From positions 1-62,680 of the forward strand of contig CANQZG010000022.1 of NCBI GenBank assembly GCA_947628305.1: DNA of 62,680 bases. Direction: 5' to 3'. The notes beneath the pieces are model-generated. The model searched no databases. It was not told where the DNA came from and saw nothing but the letters and a program-made list of their open reading frames with translations. Both the position numbers and the translations under genes were made by a program. Of the stretch, positions 43,056-53,050 are shown piece by piece (the first letter of the stretch is position 1; the number at the start of each line of letters is the position of its first letter). The stretch comes from an uncultured Muribaculaceae bacterium. GTDB lineage: Bacteria > Bacteroidota > Bacteroidia > Bacteroidales > Muribaculaceae.

Positions 43056-44527
43056 TATTCAAGATTTGTGATTAAGGTTAACGAACTCGGAGGGAGGAGA
43101 AATGAAGATTTGTCATTGAATCTAATCGAAACCCCTTGTGACACAGGCTGTATAACTTCGTCTACAACTACGTATTCAAGCATTTTTTCTTCGTAAAGAT
43201 AGACTTTCGCCGAATCAATACCAAAATTTCCATTAGATTTCACCGAGACATTCACAGTATCTTTCCCCGAATTTAGCATCATCAGTGCATATCGCCCGTC
43301 TTTCTCGACAAGAAGCGTCTTCACTCCTTTGCCTGAATCAACCGTAGTGCTCAGGACATTGCATCCCCGGGGCATGTTACGGCACATAAGCGACCACGAG
43401 TAATACCACGGTCGGACATTCTCCTGTTCCGCACCGAAAAACTCCTCGCCGAAGATGTTCCAGAATCCCCATATTTTCAATCGGTCACGCTCTTCCTTGC
43501 AGTGCATCGCGTCATCAAGCATCCACGCCACAGAGCCGGAATAGCCGGCGTTGGCGGTCTGAATCAACGCGTCGGGCATGTCTATGCCGTATGAAAAATC
43601 ATACACCGACATCTGCGAATCATCGACCGACGCATAACGTTGGGACTGCGCACGGCGTATATTTTCCTTGTTCAACGCCGAATCAACAGGATGCACATAT
43701 TTCAACCCTATTTCGCCCATTACAATCTTGCGGTCGGCAGGGGCGGCGTCACGATAGGCTTTAACTATGTCAAAATACTCATCGGAATTGACAGTATATT
43801 TTGACGGATAGGTGTGTATGTCATACAAGCCGACACGGTCACCGAGTTCTGTCGCCGCACGGCTCACCCACCAGGTCTCCTTTGTATCCCATATCGCGGC
43901 GTCAGGCCCGACAAGCGCAACCTTCGATGCCATACCCTTTGCCTCAAGCCCTTTATAGAAGGCTTTCATCCCCTTGGCCCACAGATTGAAATCACCGTCG
44001 GTCGAAGACCAGTAACCGTTAGGCTCGTTGACAAAGTTATAATAACGGATACAATCATATCCCTTTACCTCAACCAGATATTTCAGGTAATCCACGGCAT
44101 GGGTTATCAACTTAAGATTGACCTTGCCGGTCTTGGAATTGACAAGTCCCCCGCCCCAGTCACCGAACATGACCGTCACGCCACGTGAACGGCAATAGTC
44201 GAGAATCATCGACAGATAACCGGGGTCTTTGGCAGGATTAAGATGCCCTTTCTCAACCATCGATGTGGTGTTAATCATCACACGTATGAACTGCGGACGC
44301 ATAAAATCGAGACGACGGTAGACTTTGTCACGGTCGGAATCAGAGATTGACATACGTCCATGTCCATAGTCGAGCTGATAAGGGTCCCATTGCACACCGT
44401 TACCGATATACCCTGTGCTGACGACAGTCGCCGGGTCAAGGGTCACGTTGACGTCCGTCACGGGTGTGGCCTTTGCAAGGCCACACCCTATGAGAGACAT
44501 TAAACCTAATACAATTGAAATCTTCAC
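43055..44527 (-). CDS. Clan GH-A-like glycoside hydrolase, secreted, upstream member of a tandem pair
   Basis: 490 residues. Signal peptide (MKISIVLGLMSLIGCGLAKA), not a clear lipobox. Same plan as its neighbour: GYIGNGVQWDPY, RLDFMRPQFIRVMINT, acid/base Glu in YNFVNEPNGYW (about 170), nucleophile Glu in KIVMGEIGLKY (about 275), and a C-terminal beta domain (RYALMMLNSGKDTVNVSVKS). The paralogue is a lipoprotein while this one seems free, which suggests different locations or stages. It follows the glycan-binding lipoprotein gene by 14 bp. Confidence 0.8.
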   Translation of the reverse strand: MKISIVLGLMSLIGCGLAKATPVTDVNVTLDPATVVSTGYIGNGVQWDPYQLDYGHGRMSISDSDRDKVYRRLDFMRPQFIRVMINTTSMVEKGHLNPAKDPGYLSMILDYCRSRGVTVMFGDWGGGLVNSKTGKVNLKLITHAVDYLKYLVEVKGYDCIRYYNFVNEPNGYWSSTDGDFNLWAKGMKAFYKGLEAKGMASKVALVGPDAAIWDTKETWWVSRAATELGDRVGLYDIHTYPSKYTVNSDEYFDIVKAYRDAAPADRKIVMGEIGLKYVHPVDSALNKENIRRAQSQRYASVDDSQMSVYDFSYGIDMPDALIQTANAGYSGSVAWMLDDAMHCKEERDRLKIWGFWNIFGEEFFGAEQENVRPWYYSWSLMCRNMPRGCNVLSTTVDSGKGVKTLLVEKDGRYALMMLNSGKDTVNVSVKSNGNFGIDSAKVYLYEEKMLEYVVVDEVIQPVSQGVSIRFNDKSSFLLPPSSLTLITNLE

Positions 44528-44541
44528 CTTGAGAACCTATT

Positions 44542-45501
44542 TTATCTTTTCTTGACTGTAACCCAGTATTTACGCGGTTTCTTGACAAATTTATCGTAGT
44601 CGGAATAGATGTTGGTCCAGTCATCGGTACCGCTAAGGACAAACGAGAATGCATTGTTCTCAACCGTGAACGACTTCCCGTCTCCAAGGTCCTCGGTCCC
44701 TGCGTCAACAAACGCGCCGGTCGTTTTGCGACCGTTCTTGTCAGTGAACGTCACAGTCCCCGCGGCATAGTCGCGGCTCCAAGTGCTCTCCCCGACAGGA
44801 ATCTGACGGTAGAAATGGTTGAGGTCTACATTTCCATTCCCTTCGGGATTGTTGCCGACATAGATGAAGTCGGAATATTTCCCGTCAGGTCCCGGGTCGT
44901 TGACACAAGTGCCGTAGGTGTTGCCGTCATCGGTCACTCCGGTCATCACGAATGTCAGCACATTGTCATTCTCGGCAGCCGGGCCGTCAGTCTTATTCCA
45001 ACACCATGATTTTGCCGTGAATTTCATCACCGCGCTACCGCCGTATGTGGCACCGGTGCCACCGTATAGCCAAAGGTCCTCGACATCATATACACCTTCA
45101 AGGGTCTCGCTGAATTCCGATGCACGGATTGTGTACTTGCGCGTCTCCCCTGTCGTCGCGGTAACGGTTATCGACGCCGAACGCTCGGGATTTTCGAAAT
45201 TGAGCGCGTCCCCCGGCTTTATATCAGATGTCGCCTGATAGGACAGCTGCAGGGCGGCGAGCTTGATTTGTGACAAGTCAGGCACGGCATTGACATTGAT
45301 TGCGATGTCTATGTCACCGCTCACCGCGTCGATGGTCTCGATAGTCGCCTTGCCCACCTGGTTCTCGAACGTGATGTCTATTACCTGACGCTCATGATTC
45401 CATTTGCCGTCGTTAAGTTCGTCCTGAAGGTCCTTCTGGCACGACTGTAACGCCAGCACAGAGCATGCTCCGGCCAATATTTGAAATATGTATTTTTTCA
45501 T
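44542..45501 (-). CDS. Surface glycan-binding lipoprotein (SusE-position protein)
   Basis: 319 residues. Lipoprotein signal (lipobox LQSC followed by QKDLQDELND). Repeated Ig-like strands (VIDITFENQVGKATIETID.., ASITVTATTGETRKYTIRASEF) make an N-terminal DUF5018-like stalk. A C-terminal domain from about 135 (DVEDLWLYGGTGATYGGSAVMKF, AKSWCWNKTDG) has many exposed Trp and Tyr, suited to glycan binding. Its place directly after SusD is that of SusE/SusF-type proteins, which hold polysaccharide at the surface. The mannan specificity is inferred from context. Confidence 0.82.
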   Translation of the reverse strand: MKKYIFQILAGACSVLALQSCQKDLQDELNDGKWNHERQVIDITFENQVGKATIETIDAVSGDIDIAINVNAVPDLSQIKLAALQLSYQATSDIKPGDALNFENPERSASITVTATTGETRKYTIRASEFSETLEGVYDVEDLWLYGGTGATYGGSAVMKFTAKSWCWNKTDGPAAENDNVLTFVMTGVTDDGNTYGTCVNDPGPDGKYSDFIYVGNNPEGNGNVDLNHFYRQIPVGESTWSRDYAAGTVTFTDKNGRKTTGAFVDAGTEDLGDGKSFTVENNAFSFVLSGTDDWTNIYSDYDKFVKKPRKYWVTVKKR

Positions 45502-45514
45502 GATGAATTAATGT

Positions 45515-47026
45515 TTATTTTCTCAAACTTCCGTTAAGGTTGATTTCGGCCTGTGGGATGGGATAGAACGTCACGTTCTCCTCGCTCATGCCCTTGGCCT
45601 CGCTGATTTCTGATACCCGGTTGAAACGGCGTATGTCGTACATACGGTCACCCTCGAACGACAGTTCGAAACTGCGCTCCTTGTAAATCGCCTCGCGGAA
45701 TGCATCAGTTGACAACCCCTGTGTAAGGTCACCCAACCCGGCGCGATTGCGGATGAAATTGACAAGGCGATAGGATTCGGGGGTAGGACCGGCAGCCTCG
45801 GCATATATAAGGGCGACATCGGAGTAACGAATCAGGAACGGGCGTGTGCTCGTCTTGTCCCCCTGGAACTGCGGGTCGATGTACTTGCGGCAGAATGGAT
45901 AGGCAAACTTGCCCGGGTATTGGGCGATAACCTCTCCCTGCGCGTTGTACACCTTATCGACAATCAGATGAGTCTTGCGCTTGTCATTGTTGTCGAACGA
46001 TTTATAGAACACCTCGGTCGTGCGGTACTCGCCCCAGCCGTCATGTGAGGGAATAAACTCGTTGGAGTCACCCTGACGCAGATATATTGTCGCGCCGTCA
46101 ACGTATGGGAGGAACATTTTCGAAATCTTGGAATACTCGCCCTCGGAGTTACCCGTACGGTCCATCGACATCATGAAGATGTGTTCAGGCCCGTTGGCCT
46201 TGGTGACATCATATATGTCGAGGAGATTGTTGTCAAAACCATAGACATTCTGCCCGTTTATAACCTGCCCGGCATAATAGGCCGCGCTGTCATACATCTC
46301 CTTGGTCTGACGGCGCATGTCGCGGTAGAGCATCACATTGTGCTCCTTGGCCGACGCCACGTAAAGGTAAGCCTTGGCGGCAAGAGCCTGCGCGGCAACA
46401 CGGTCGGCGCGTCCAAGCCTCGGGGCGGAATACACCGGCATCAGTTCAATCGCCTTACGGCAATCGCCAAGAATCATGTCGTAGACCTCGTCCATATCAT
46501 TGGCGAGAGGGGTGGATGTCTGGTCAAGTGTCTGCACGACCGAACGATGCATGGGCACAAGACCGAAATTACGAACCAGGTTGAAATAGTTCCACGCACG
46601 GAGGAAATAGGCCTCGCCAAGGAACTGGTCCTTGCGTTCCTGGTCAAAGGTACATCCGGGGATGTTCTTTATGACCGCATTGGCACGGTTTACACCGATA
46701 AAACCATACTTGAAGAAATTTTCAAGCGTCGTGTTGGTGCTGAATGTCGCGACCCTCCAGCGGTCAAGGTCCTGATTGTCTATTGACGCGTCACTCTTGG
46801 TGGTGATTACCTCCGACGGCATGTCGCCGAGGAAGAACACCGCACGCGAGTATTCAAGGAATGTCAGGCAGCCGTAGGCATAGTTCACTGCCGACTCTGC
46901 GTCCTCGGCCGTACGATAAAAATTGTCCTCGGAATAAAAGCCGTAAGGGGTTTCGTCAAGGTTGCACGAGCTGACAGCTATTGAAGCGCAGAGGGCGAGG
47001 GATATGCGTGATATGATATTTTTCAT
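45515..47026 (-). CDS. SusD-like outer-membrane glycan-binding lipoprotein
   Basis: 503 residues. Lipoprotein signal (lipobox VSSC). SusD/RagB family: N-terminal LDETPYGFYSEDNFYRTAEDAESAVNYAY, TPR-like helices with FLGEAYFLRAWNYFNLVRNFG, and C-terminal LIYAEAAGPTPESYRLVNFIRNRAGL..FRE.IYKERSFELSFEGDRMYDIRRF, all typical. It forms the lid over the SusC channel and binds incoming oligosaccharide. Located 21 bp downstream of susC. Confidence 0.95.
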   Translation of the reverse strand: MKNIISRISLALCASIAVSSCNLDETPYGFYSEDNFYRTAEDAESAVNYAYGCLTFLEYSRAVFFLGDMPSEVITTKSDASIDNQDLDRWRVATFSTNTTLENFFKYGFIGVNRANAVIKNIPGCTFDQERKDQFLGEAYFLRAWNYFNLVRNFGLVPMHRSVVQTLDQTSTPLANDMDEVYDMILGDCRKAIELMPVYSAPRLGRADRVAAQALAAKAYLYVASAKEHNVMLYRDMRRQTKEMYDSAAYYAGQVINGQNVYGFDNNLLDIYDVTKANGPEHIFMMSMDRTGNSEGEYSKISKMFLPYVDGATIYLRQGDSNEFIPSHDGWGEYRTTEVFYKSFDNNDKRKTHLIVDKVYNAQGEVIAQYPGKFAYPFCRKYIDPQFQGDKTSTRPFLIRYSDVALIYAEAAGPTPESYRLVNFIRNRAGLGDLTQGLSTDAFREAIYKERSFELSFEGDRMYDIRRFNRVSEISEAKGMSEENVTFYPIPQAEINLNGSLRK

Positions 47027-47047
47027 GTTGAATCGATTGTTAAGTCA

Positions 47048-50000
47048 TTAGAACGTGAAGTCCACACCAAATGTCCATTTTCTCAGACGGGGATAACCTC
47101 CGCTGTAGATACCGTTGAGACCGACCTCAGGGTCATACCCCTTGAACTTGGTGAATGTATAGAGGTTAGACGCGTTGGCATAGACACGAATCCTGTCACA
47201 CAGCCAGCTTTTCTTAAACTTGAACGTATAACCGAGGGTGAGTTCCTGTACACGTAGGAACGAGCCGTCCTCAATCCACCAGTCAGAAATCATGGTCTGA
47301 CGTCCGTCACGCAGACGGGGGTAGCGGTTGGTGGGGTTATCGGTCGTCCAGCGCAGCGGCATGTTGCTCGGCTGGTCAAAAGCCTTGGTGTTTACAACAT
47401 CCTGACCGAACACACCGTTGAAGAATACGCCCAGGTCCCAGTTTCTCCAGCCAAGATTAAGCTGTAGACTCATGAGGAAATCGGGGTTGGGGTCGCCGAT
47501 AATGGTCTTGTCCTTTTCATTTATCGCCTCGTCACCGTTAAGGTCGACATACTTGAACTCGCCGGGATTGGCATACTCGCCGTCAAGGCCTGCACGTATC
47601 CCCTCGTCGAGAGTCTGAACGATTCCGTTGACCCTGTAGCCGTAGAACACGTTCATAGGCTGTCCGATTGCGAGGATGTTGATATAGTCGCGATACTGCT
47701 CGTAGCTGCTGCCGGAGTACTCAAACAGCATCCCGGTCATCGGGTCGGTAATCAGGCCTGACTCAAGCGAGTTTCCGAGATTGGTGATTTTGTTTTTGTT
47801 ATGGGACATAATCAATGTTCCGCTCAAACGCCAGTCACGTGTGTCGAGAATGACACCGTCGATTGTCAGTTCTACACCACGGTTCTCGATGTTACCGTCA
47901 TTGACCCACATCTTGTCGTAACCCGATGAGAGCGCGAGGTTGCGCTGACGCAGAAGGTCCTTTGTCTTCTTGAGATAGGCGTCGAATCCTACTCGCAGAC
48001 GGTTGTTAAAGAAGGCAAGGTCAAGGCCGAGGTCAAGCTGACTCGTGGTCTCCCATTTAAGGTCGGGGTTGGGGATACCGCTCCACACACGGTAAATCCA
48101 GCCTTCGCCTGTCCATCCCGACACATAACCCGGGCCTATTGTCGTAACCCAGCTGCCGTCGTTATAATATTTCTCATTGCCGTAACGGCTCAATGTCTGA
48201 TAAGGACTGATACCCTGGTTACCCGAGATACCGTAGCTCGCACGTATTTTCAGTTCATCGAACACGCCGAGATTGCGGATGAAATCCTCCTGATGAGCCT
48301 TCCAGCTTATTGCACCCGAGGGGAAGTAGGCCCACTTGTTGTTCTTACCGAACTTTGACGAACCGTCGGCGCGGAACGTGAACGTAGCGAGATACTTGTT
48401 GTCGTAGGCATAGTTGATACGGGCCATGCCTGAAACGAGCTTGGTGACAGTCTTGCCGTTGGACACACTGTATTTTTCAGGTGAGCCCGCCGCCATGTTC
48501 TCATTGCCGAGAGCCTCGTTGACAAAACCGCGCGCGGTCATGTCGGAACTGCGGGACATATAATATTCGTAGGAATAACCGGCCATCGCACCGAGTGTGT
48601 GTTTGCCGAAATCCTGCTGATAGTTGGCAAATGTCTCCGACACGAGATTGTGTCCCTCCCAGTTCTTGATTTCAGCCTGCCCGTCGTTGAATGTGCCGGC
48701 CTGGGTATATTTCTTGGGATAATAGGCATCGCTGACCGAGTTGCCGTATTTGTAGTTTAGCTGCGTGGTCAGTGTGAGGGACGGTATTATGTGCCATTCA
48801 AGTGCGCCCGAAGATATCACGTCAAGACCCTTTGACTGCTGTTTGCGATGCTCGGTAAGAGCAAGCGGGTGACTGAAATCGTTGGCATTTGTCTGATAAT
48901 AATCCCCGTTCTCGTCATAGACCGGATAAATCGGGTTACGCCAATAGGCGAGGCCTCCGTTGTTGTCACGGACATTCCTTTGAAGGATGTTCATCGCGTG
49001 GATTTTGAAATTGCTGAAAATCCAATGGTCCACGTTGAGGTTGTAGCCATACTTCTTGTAATCATCCTTTATATAGATACCTTGGTCGGTATAATAATTG
49101 GCACTAAGAGAGAAATTGGTCTTGTCATTGGAACTCGTCACCGATACCGTGGTATTGTTGGAGACCGGGGTGTCACGCAATGTCAGCTTGTCCCAGCGGG
49201 TATTGGTGGTCCAGGTCGTCATAAGCTCCTCAATCGAGGGATAATATATACCCGTAGAGTTCACTTTTCCCACGTAAAGAGGCTCATATCCGCCATTGAT
49301 GCGGCTTTCGTTGCTTAGCGAAGCCATCAAAACCGGGTCACGCCACATATTCAGCTTGGTCGACTTCTCCGACAATGTCACTTGCTGACGCACGTTGATT
49401 TCGGTCTTGCCCTGTGATGCACGGCGAGTCTTGACCATGATGACACCGTTGGCACCACGCGAACCGTAGATTGCCGATGCCGATGCATCCTTAAGCACCT
49501 CGATTCCCACAATGTCGGCGGGATTGATTTGCTTGAGGTCGCCTGCGTCGCCCAACGGGAAACCGTCGACAACGATAAGCGGAGCATTAGAGCCGTTAAG
49601 CGAACTTGCACCACGGATGCGTACTGTAGAACCGGCACCGGGGTCCTGTGACGAATTTGTCACTGCGAGACCGGCGGCACGCCCTTGCAACAGATTCTCG
49701 ACTGAGTTGGACGGCGTATTGGTAAGAGCATCGGCCTTGACCGACGCTACCGAGCCGGTGAGGTCGCTTTTCTTGACCGAACCGTAACCGATTGCGACAA
49801 CCTCGTCAAGTTCCATTGCCGCACTCGCCATGGTGACATTGAGGGTCGCACGACCGTTAAGCGCGATTTGCTGTTGTTTCATGCCTATGTAAGAAAACTC
49901 CAGCGTCGCATTGGACGATACATTCGACAATGTATATTGCCCGTCAATATTGGTGGTGGTCCCGTTGTTTGTCCCCAGGACACGTACCGACACTCCGATG

Positions 50001-50143
50001 AGTGGTTCGTTGGCTTCATCGGTCACGAGACCCGAAACCGTGAGCCGCGCGGCCGGAGCCGCGTTCAGGGCGTCTATGCCAAGTAGCACGCACAGTGCAA
50101 CCAACAACAGTGTCGCCCATCGACATCGTTTCGTTGTAATCAT
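47048..50143 (-). CDS. SusC-like TonB-dependent oligosaccharide transporter
   Basis: 1031 residues, complete. Signal peptide (about 1-29), carboxypeptidase-like domain (about 32-110, LTVSGLVTDEANEPLIGVSVRV), TonB box region MELDEVVAIGYG, plug with NTPSNSVENLLQGRAAGL and VLKDASASAIYGSRGANGVI, and a 22-strand barrel ending WTFGVDFTF. There is no STN domain, so it should not work through FecR; this agrees with an AraC regulator in the locus. It pairs with the SusD downstream to import mannan oligosaccharides. A separate -7 box and candidate operator lie upstream. Confidence 0.96.
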   Translation of the reverse strand: MITTKRCRWATLLLVALCVLLGIDALNAAPAARLTVSGLVTDEANEPLIGVSVRVLGTNNGTTTNIDGQYTLSNVSSNATLEFSYIGMKQQQIALNGRATLNVTMASAAMELDEVVAIGYGSVKKSDLTGSVASVKADALTNTPSNSVENLLQGRAAGLAVTNSSQDPGAGSTVRIRGASSLNGSNAPLIVVDGFPLGDAGDLKQINPADIVGIEVLKDASASAIYGSRGANGVIMVKTRRASQGKTEINVRQQVTLSEKSTKLNMWRDPVLMASLSNESRINGGYEPLYVGKVNSTGIYYPSIEELMTTWTTNTRWDKLTLRDTPVSNNTTVSVTSSNDKTNFSLSANYYTDQGIYIKDDYKKYGYNLNVDHWIFSNFKIHAMNILQRNVRDNNGGLAYWRNPIYPVYDENGDYYQTNANDFSHPLALTEHRKQQSKGLDVISSGALEWHIIPSLTLTTQLNYKYGNSVSDAYYPKKYTQAGTFNDGQAEIKNWEGHNLVSETFANYQQDFGKHTLGAMAGYSYEYYMSRSSDMTARGFVNEALGNENMAAGSPEKYSVSNGKTVTKLVSGMARINYAYDNKYLATFTFRADGSSKFGKNNKWAYFPSGAISWKAHQEDFIRNLGVFDELKIRASYGISGNQGISPYQTLSRYGNEKYYNDGSWVTTIGPGYVSGWTGEGWIYRVWSGIPNPDLKWETTSQLDLGLDLAFFNNRLRVGFDAYLKKTKDLLRQRNLALSSGYDKMWVNDGNIENRGVELTIDGVILDTRDWRLSGTLIMSHNKNKITNLGNSLESGLITDPMTGMLFEYSGSSYEQYRDYINILAIGQPMNVFYGYRVNGIVQTLDEGIRAGLDGEYANPGEFKYVDLNGDEAINEKDKTIIGDPNPDFLMSLQLNLGWRNWDLGVFFNGVFGQDVVNTKAFDQPSNMPLRWTTDNPTNRYPRLRDGRQTMISDWWIEDGSFLRVQELTLGYTFKFKKSWLCDRIRVYANASNLYTFTKFKGYDPEVGLNGIYSGGYPRLRKWTFGVDFTF

Positions 50144-50208
50144 AAATGTAATGCTTATTGGTTAATGATTAGATTTAAAAGTTATATTGGTGTCTATCTG
50201 TCACTCCG

Positions 50209-50216
50209 CAAAGGTA
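50209..50216 (-). promoter_or_regulatory. -7 box TACCTTTG of the susCD operon
   Basis: TACCTTTG on the minus strand, 65 bp before the susC ATG. It lacks a TTG at the usual 20-bp distance, as expected for an activator-dependent promoter. The candidate operator is 42 bp upstream. Confidence 0.6.
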
Positions 50217-50258
50217 TATATGATTAATAATGTGCCGTTAGCAAATAACGTCATATAA

Positions 50259-50273
50259 TTGTACTTTTTTGAA
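50259..50273. promoter_or_regulatory. Candidate operator of the mannan regulator, copy upstream of susC
   Basis: TTGTACTTTTTTGAA, followed by CAGCGAA. It matches 14 of 15 bases of the site at 53051-53065, in the same orientation and at almost the same distance (42 versus 43 bp) from a leftward -7 box. Nearby is GATTAAC-CATT-GTTAATC (50293-50310), a perfect inverted repeat over the GH130 stop codon. Confidence 0.55.
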
Positions 50274-50304
50274 CAGCGAAGTTAACAGTGTTGATTAACC
50301 ATTG

Positions 50305-51372
50305 TTAATCTCTGACAATAATGTCGGAACAGCTCTTACGAGCGGCCTCGCGACATTCATCGGAGCACAGATGGTCAAGCAGTTCGTCAAGGGCACATGT
50401 CGCCACGCCCACGTGTTTGTCGGCACAACCGTAATACACCAAAAGATTGCCTTCGACAATAACGTTGCCGGTAGGGAACACACATCCTTCATAATATCCG
50501 ACAAGCTCATGCTCCTCCTCCGGTTCAAGTATCGGCTCTACCGTGCGGCCTATCACCTTGAGAGGGTTCTCCTTATCAAGCAACAACGCCCCCACCCTGT
50601 AATAACCATGTCCGCCATGCTCGACACCGTGATACAGCATCAGCCACCCGCGGTCAGTCATGACAGGAGGTGTGCTGCCACCGATTTTTTCCTCCCATGT
50701 ACCGGCGATTCCCTGTAACAGAAGGTGGCTGTCCTTGCTCTCCCAGTCAAGGAGGTCTTCAGAGAATTTCATCCATATCGCCGGAAATTCAGTACCGTAC
50801 TTTTTGCCGATGAACTGCTTGGGCCGATGAATCAACACATATTTGCCATTGACCTTTTCGGGGAAAATGATAACGTCTCGGTCATCGAGCACCGGCGATG
50901 TGATACGCCCCAGACGACGGTAATTGTAAAAATCCTTCGTCACAGCCAATGCGGTGTTCCCGAGATTCTTACGCACAGCTGCCGGCATGTCCTCGCCACA
51001 ATCGGGAGTATCAACGACGTCATGCGCCATCTTCCAGTATTGCCCCGGAGGAAATGCCCTGTAGGCGTATGTAACAAAAAAGTCATCACCGAACTTGACG
51101 ATGCGCGGGTCCTCGACACATCCCGAGTCAGGCCCGTCCACACTCGGCCCGAAAACCGGGCGTGACGAGACACGCTTGAAATGAAAACCGTCAGTACTCG
51201 TTGCAAGACCGAAACGTATCACATGCTCCTTGTCATTGCCCGCAGCGCGGTAAAGCATATAATAAGTCCCGTTATCATAAATCACACCGGGATTGCAAGT
51301 CACGAGCGACTCCCATTCATTCCCCTCATTAGGCGAAAGGACAGGGCCATCCTTATACTTCTTTAGTTTCAT
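50305..51372 (-). CDS. GH130 beta-mannoside phosphorylase
   Basis: 355 residues. Five-bladed propeller of the DUF1861-like GH130 family: NPGVIYDNGTYYMLYRAAG, GCVEDPRIVKFGDDFFVTYAYRA (general acid region), DDRDVIIFPEKVNGKYVLIHRP and GWLMLYHGVEH are the hallmarks. Members phosphorolyse mannosyl-glucose or beta-1,4-mannobiose to mannose 1-phosphate. No signal peptide, so it is cytosolic, fitting a partner for the symporter encoded 22 bp upstream. The exact subfamily (mannosyl-glucose versus mannooligosaccharide) is not resolved here. Confidence 0.92.
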   Translation of the reverse strand: MKLKKYKDGPVLSPNEGNEWESLVTCNPGVIYDNGTYYMLYRAAGNDKEHVIRFGLATSTDGFHFKRVSSRPVFGPSVDGPDSGCVEDPRIVKFGDDFFVTYAYRAFPPGQYWKMAHDVVDTPDCGEDMPAAVRKNLGNTALAVTKDFYNYRRLGRITSPVLDDRDVIIFPEKVNGKYVLIHRPKQFIGKKYGTEFPAIWMKFSEDLLDWESKDSHLLLQGIAGTWEEKIGGSTPPVMTDRGWLMLYHGVEHGGHGYYRVGALLLDKENPLKVIGRTVEPILEPEEEHELVGYYEGCVFPTGNVIVEGNLLVYYGCADKHVGVATCALDELLDHLCSDECREAARKSCSDIIVRD

Positions 51373-51394
51373 ATTATAAATATATACTTATTAC

Positions 51395-52972
51395 TTAACT
51401 GAATATTATCAATACCAAAGCGCACATAGCGACAAGAATGACTGACCACCACAGATAGTTGCTCCACCAGCGGCCTCGGGTCATTGTCATGACCTCGGCC
51501 TTGAAATCGGCCACCTTGAAAGTGGTGTCACGCAATTTTTCATCGTCAGGACGTGGGCCGGCGACACTAATCGCCCACATAACCAACAGGCTGAACACCA
51601 ACAGGAAAGGCACAATGAGAAGGAAGTGCATGTCACCGAATATCTCATTCTTAAAGAACACCATCGCAACGGCCACAGCAAGCCCTGCCATCAAACCGGC
51701 GAACGCACCGTTGCCATTGGCGCGACGAGTGAAAATCCCGAGCAGGAACGCCCCGACAATGGGAGGAGCGATATAGGACAGCATCTCCTGATAGTATTTC
51801 AGCAACGAGCCGAATTTACCGATATAGGGAGCCCACAATGCGGCAAGGACGATGATGACACATGACGCGATTTTACCCACGGTCACGAGATGCTTGGAAC
51901 CCGCTTTCTTGTTGAACTGCGCATAAAAGTCGATTGTGAAAAGCGTTGAGGTAGAGTTCAATATAGCCGACAAGGTCGATGTCAACGCCGACAATAACGC
52001 GGCGAGCATCACCCCGAGTAAACCGACAGGCATCAATTGCAGAACCATATTGGGATAAACCATGTCAGGCTTCTCAAGGCCGGGGAACAGATATCGTGCG
52101 ATTACGCCGGGGATTGCAATTATGACCAATGTCGACATCGTGAGGAAACCGGTGAAAATAACACCTTTACGCCCCTCATCGGTACTCTTGGCACTTAGCA
52201 CTCTCTGGACGAGCGTCTGATTGTTGGCCCAGAAATAAAGGCCGAGCACAGGCATACCGACAATAAGCCCGAGCCACGGGGTGGCGTTGTCGGTGAGAGG
52301 TCGTATCAGTTTGACCGTCAGGTCGTCCCCTGCAAATAGTTGTGCGAAATAATCGCCTCCGTTCATGAAACAGAGAACCGTCAGGGCGATTGACCCTACA
52401 ATCAGGATACCTGCCTGGATGATTTCGGCATTTATAGCCGAGGAAAGACCACCCGGGATGGTATAGGACGCGGCGATGATTGCAAATACAATTATAATCG
52501 CCTGGAGGTCAGCCTCAGGCATGATGAGCTTGATAATCAACGCGGCGGCATATAATGCCCCGGCGGCGTCAAGGAATATATTGCCGATGATGCAGATAGC
52601 CGAGAAATAGTACCGCGAACGCCGGTCAAACCTCTTTTCAAGGAATTCAGGGATTGTAAAAATTTTGGACTTCAGGTACAGCGGAAGAATGCATATAGCG
52701 AAAAACACCATAACAAGGACTCCCGTCAGATTGTAATTGAACACGGCGAGCCCGGTGTGATAGGCATCACCCGACTGACCTATCAAGGTCGTGCTCGAGA
52801 TACTCGCCGCGAACAGCGACAACCCCACAACCCACCAAGGCATGGAGCGTCCGGCAAGGAAATAGGACTGCGAGTCATCGCTCTTGCCGTTTTTCAATCC
52901 CCACCATATAATGAATACAAGGTAGCAACCTATCACGGTTAGGTCAAGTGCACTGATATGAAATTGTGACAT
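51395..52972 (-). CDS. Sodium:solute symporter (SSS family), probable mannobiose or mannoside importer
   Basis: 525 residues with about 13-14 membrane helices. SSS-family signatures are YFLAGRSMPWWVVGLSLFAASISSTTLIG near the N-terminus, PEFLEKRFDRRSRYY and ALLSALTSTLSAILNSTSTLFTIDFY. It carries small solutes across the inner membrane with sodium. Beside GH130 and divergent from the AraC gene, it most likely brings in mannobiose or similar; that substrate is inference. Start MSQFHISALDLTVIG; the frame extends ten codons upstream. First gene of the leftward unit. Confidence 0.9.
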   Translation of the reverse strand: MSQFHISALDLTVIGCYLVFIIWWGLKNGKSDDSQSYFLAGRSMPWWVVGLSLFAASISSTTLIGQSGDAYHTGLAVFNYNLTGVLVMVFFAICILPLYLKSKIFTIPEFLEKRFDRRSRYYFSAICIIGNIFLDAAGALYAAALIIKLIMPEADLQAIIIVFAIIAASYTIPGGLSSAINAEIIQAGILIVGSIALTVLCFMNGGDYFAQLFAGDDLTVKLIRPLTDNATPWLGLIVGMPVLGLYFWANNQTLVQRVLSAKSTDEGRKGVIFTGFLTMSTLVIIAIPGVIARYLFPGLEKPDMVYPNMVLQLMPVGLLGVMLAALLSALTSTLSAILNSTSTLFTIDFYAQFNKKAGSKHLVTVGKIASCVIIVLAALWAPYIGKFGSLLKYYQEMLSYIAPPIVGAFLLGIFTRRANGNGAFAGLMAGLAVAVAMVFFKNEIFGDMHFLLIVPFLLVFSLLVMWAISVAGPRPDDEKLRDTTFKVADFKAEVMTMTRGRWWSNYLWWSVILVAMCALVLIIFS

Positions 52973-52999
52973 GGTAATTACGGTTAAAGTTTCACGCCG

Positions 53000-53007
53000 C
53001 AAAGTTA
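53000..53007 (-). promoter_or_regulatory. -7 box TAACTTTG of the symporter-GH130 unit
   Basis: TAACTTTG on the minus strand, 27 bp before the symporter ATG. No TTG at the standard spacing (nearest is 24 bp). The candidate operator begins 43 bp upstream. Confidence 0.55.
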
Positions 53008-53050
53008 CTATGACTTTTCAGGCCCGACTGTCAAAGATTTTGCAAATTAG

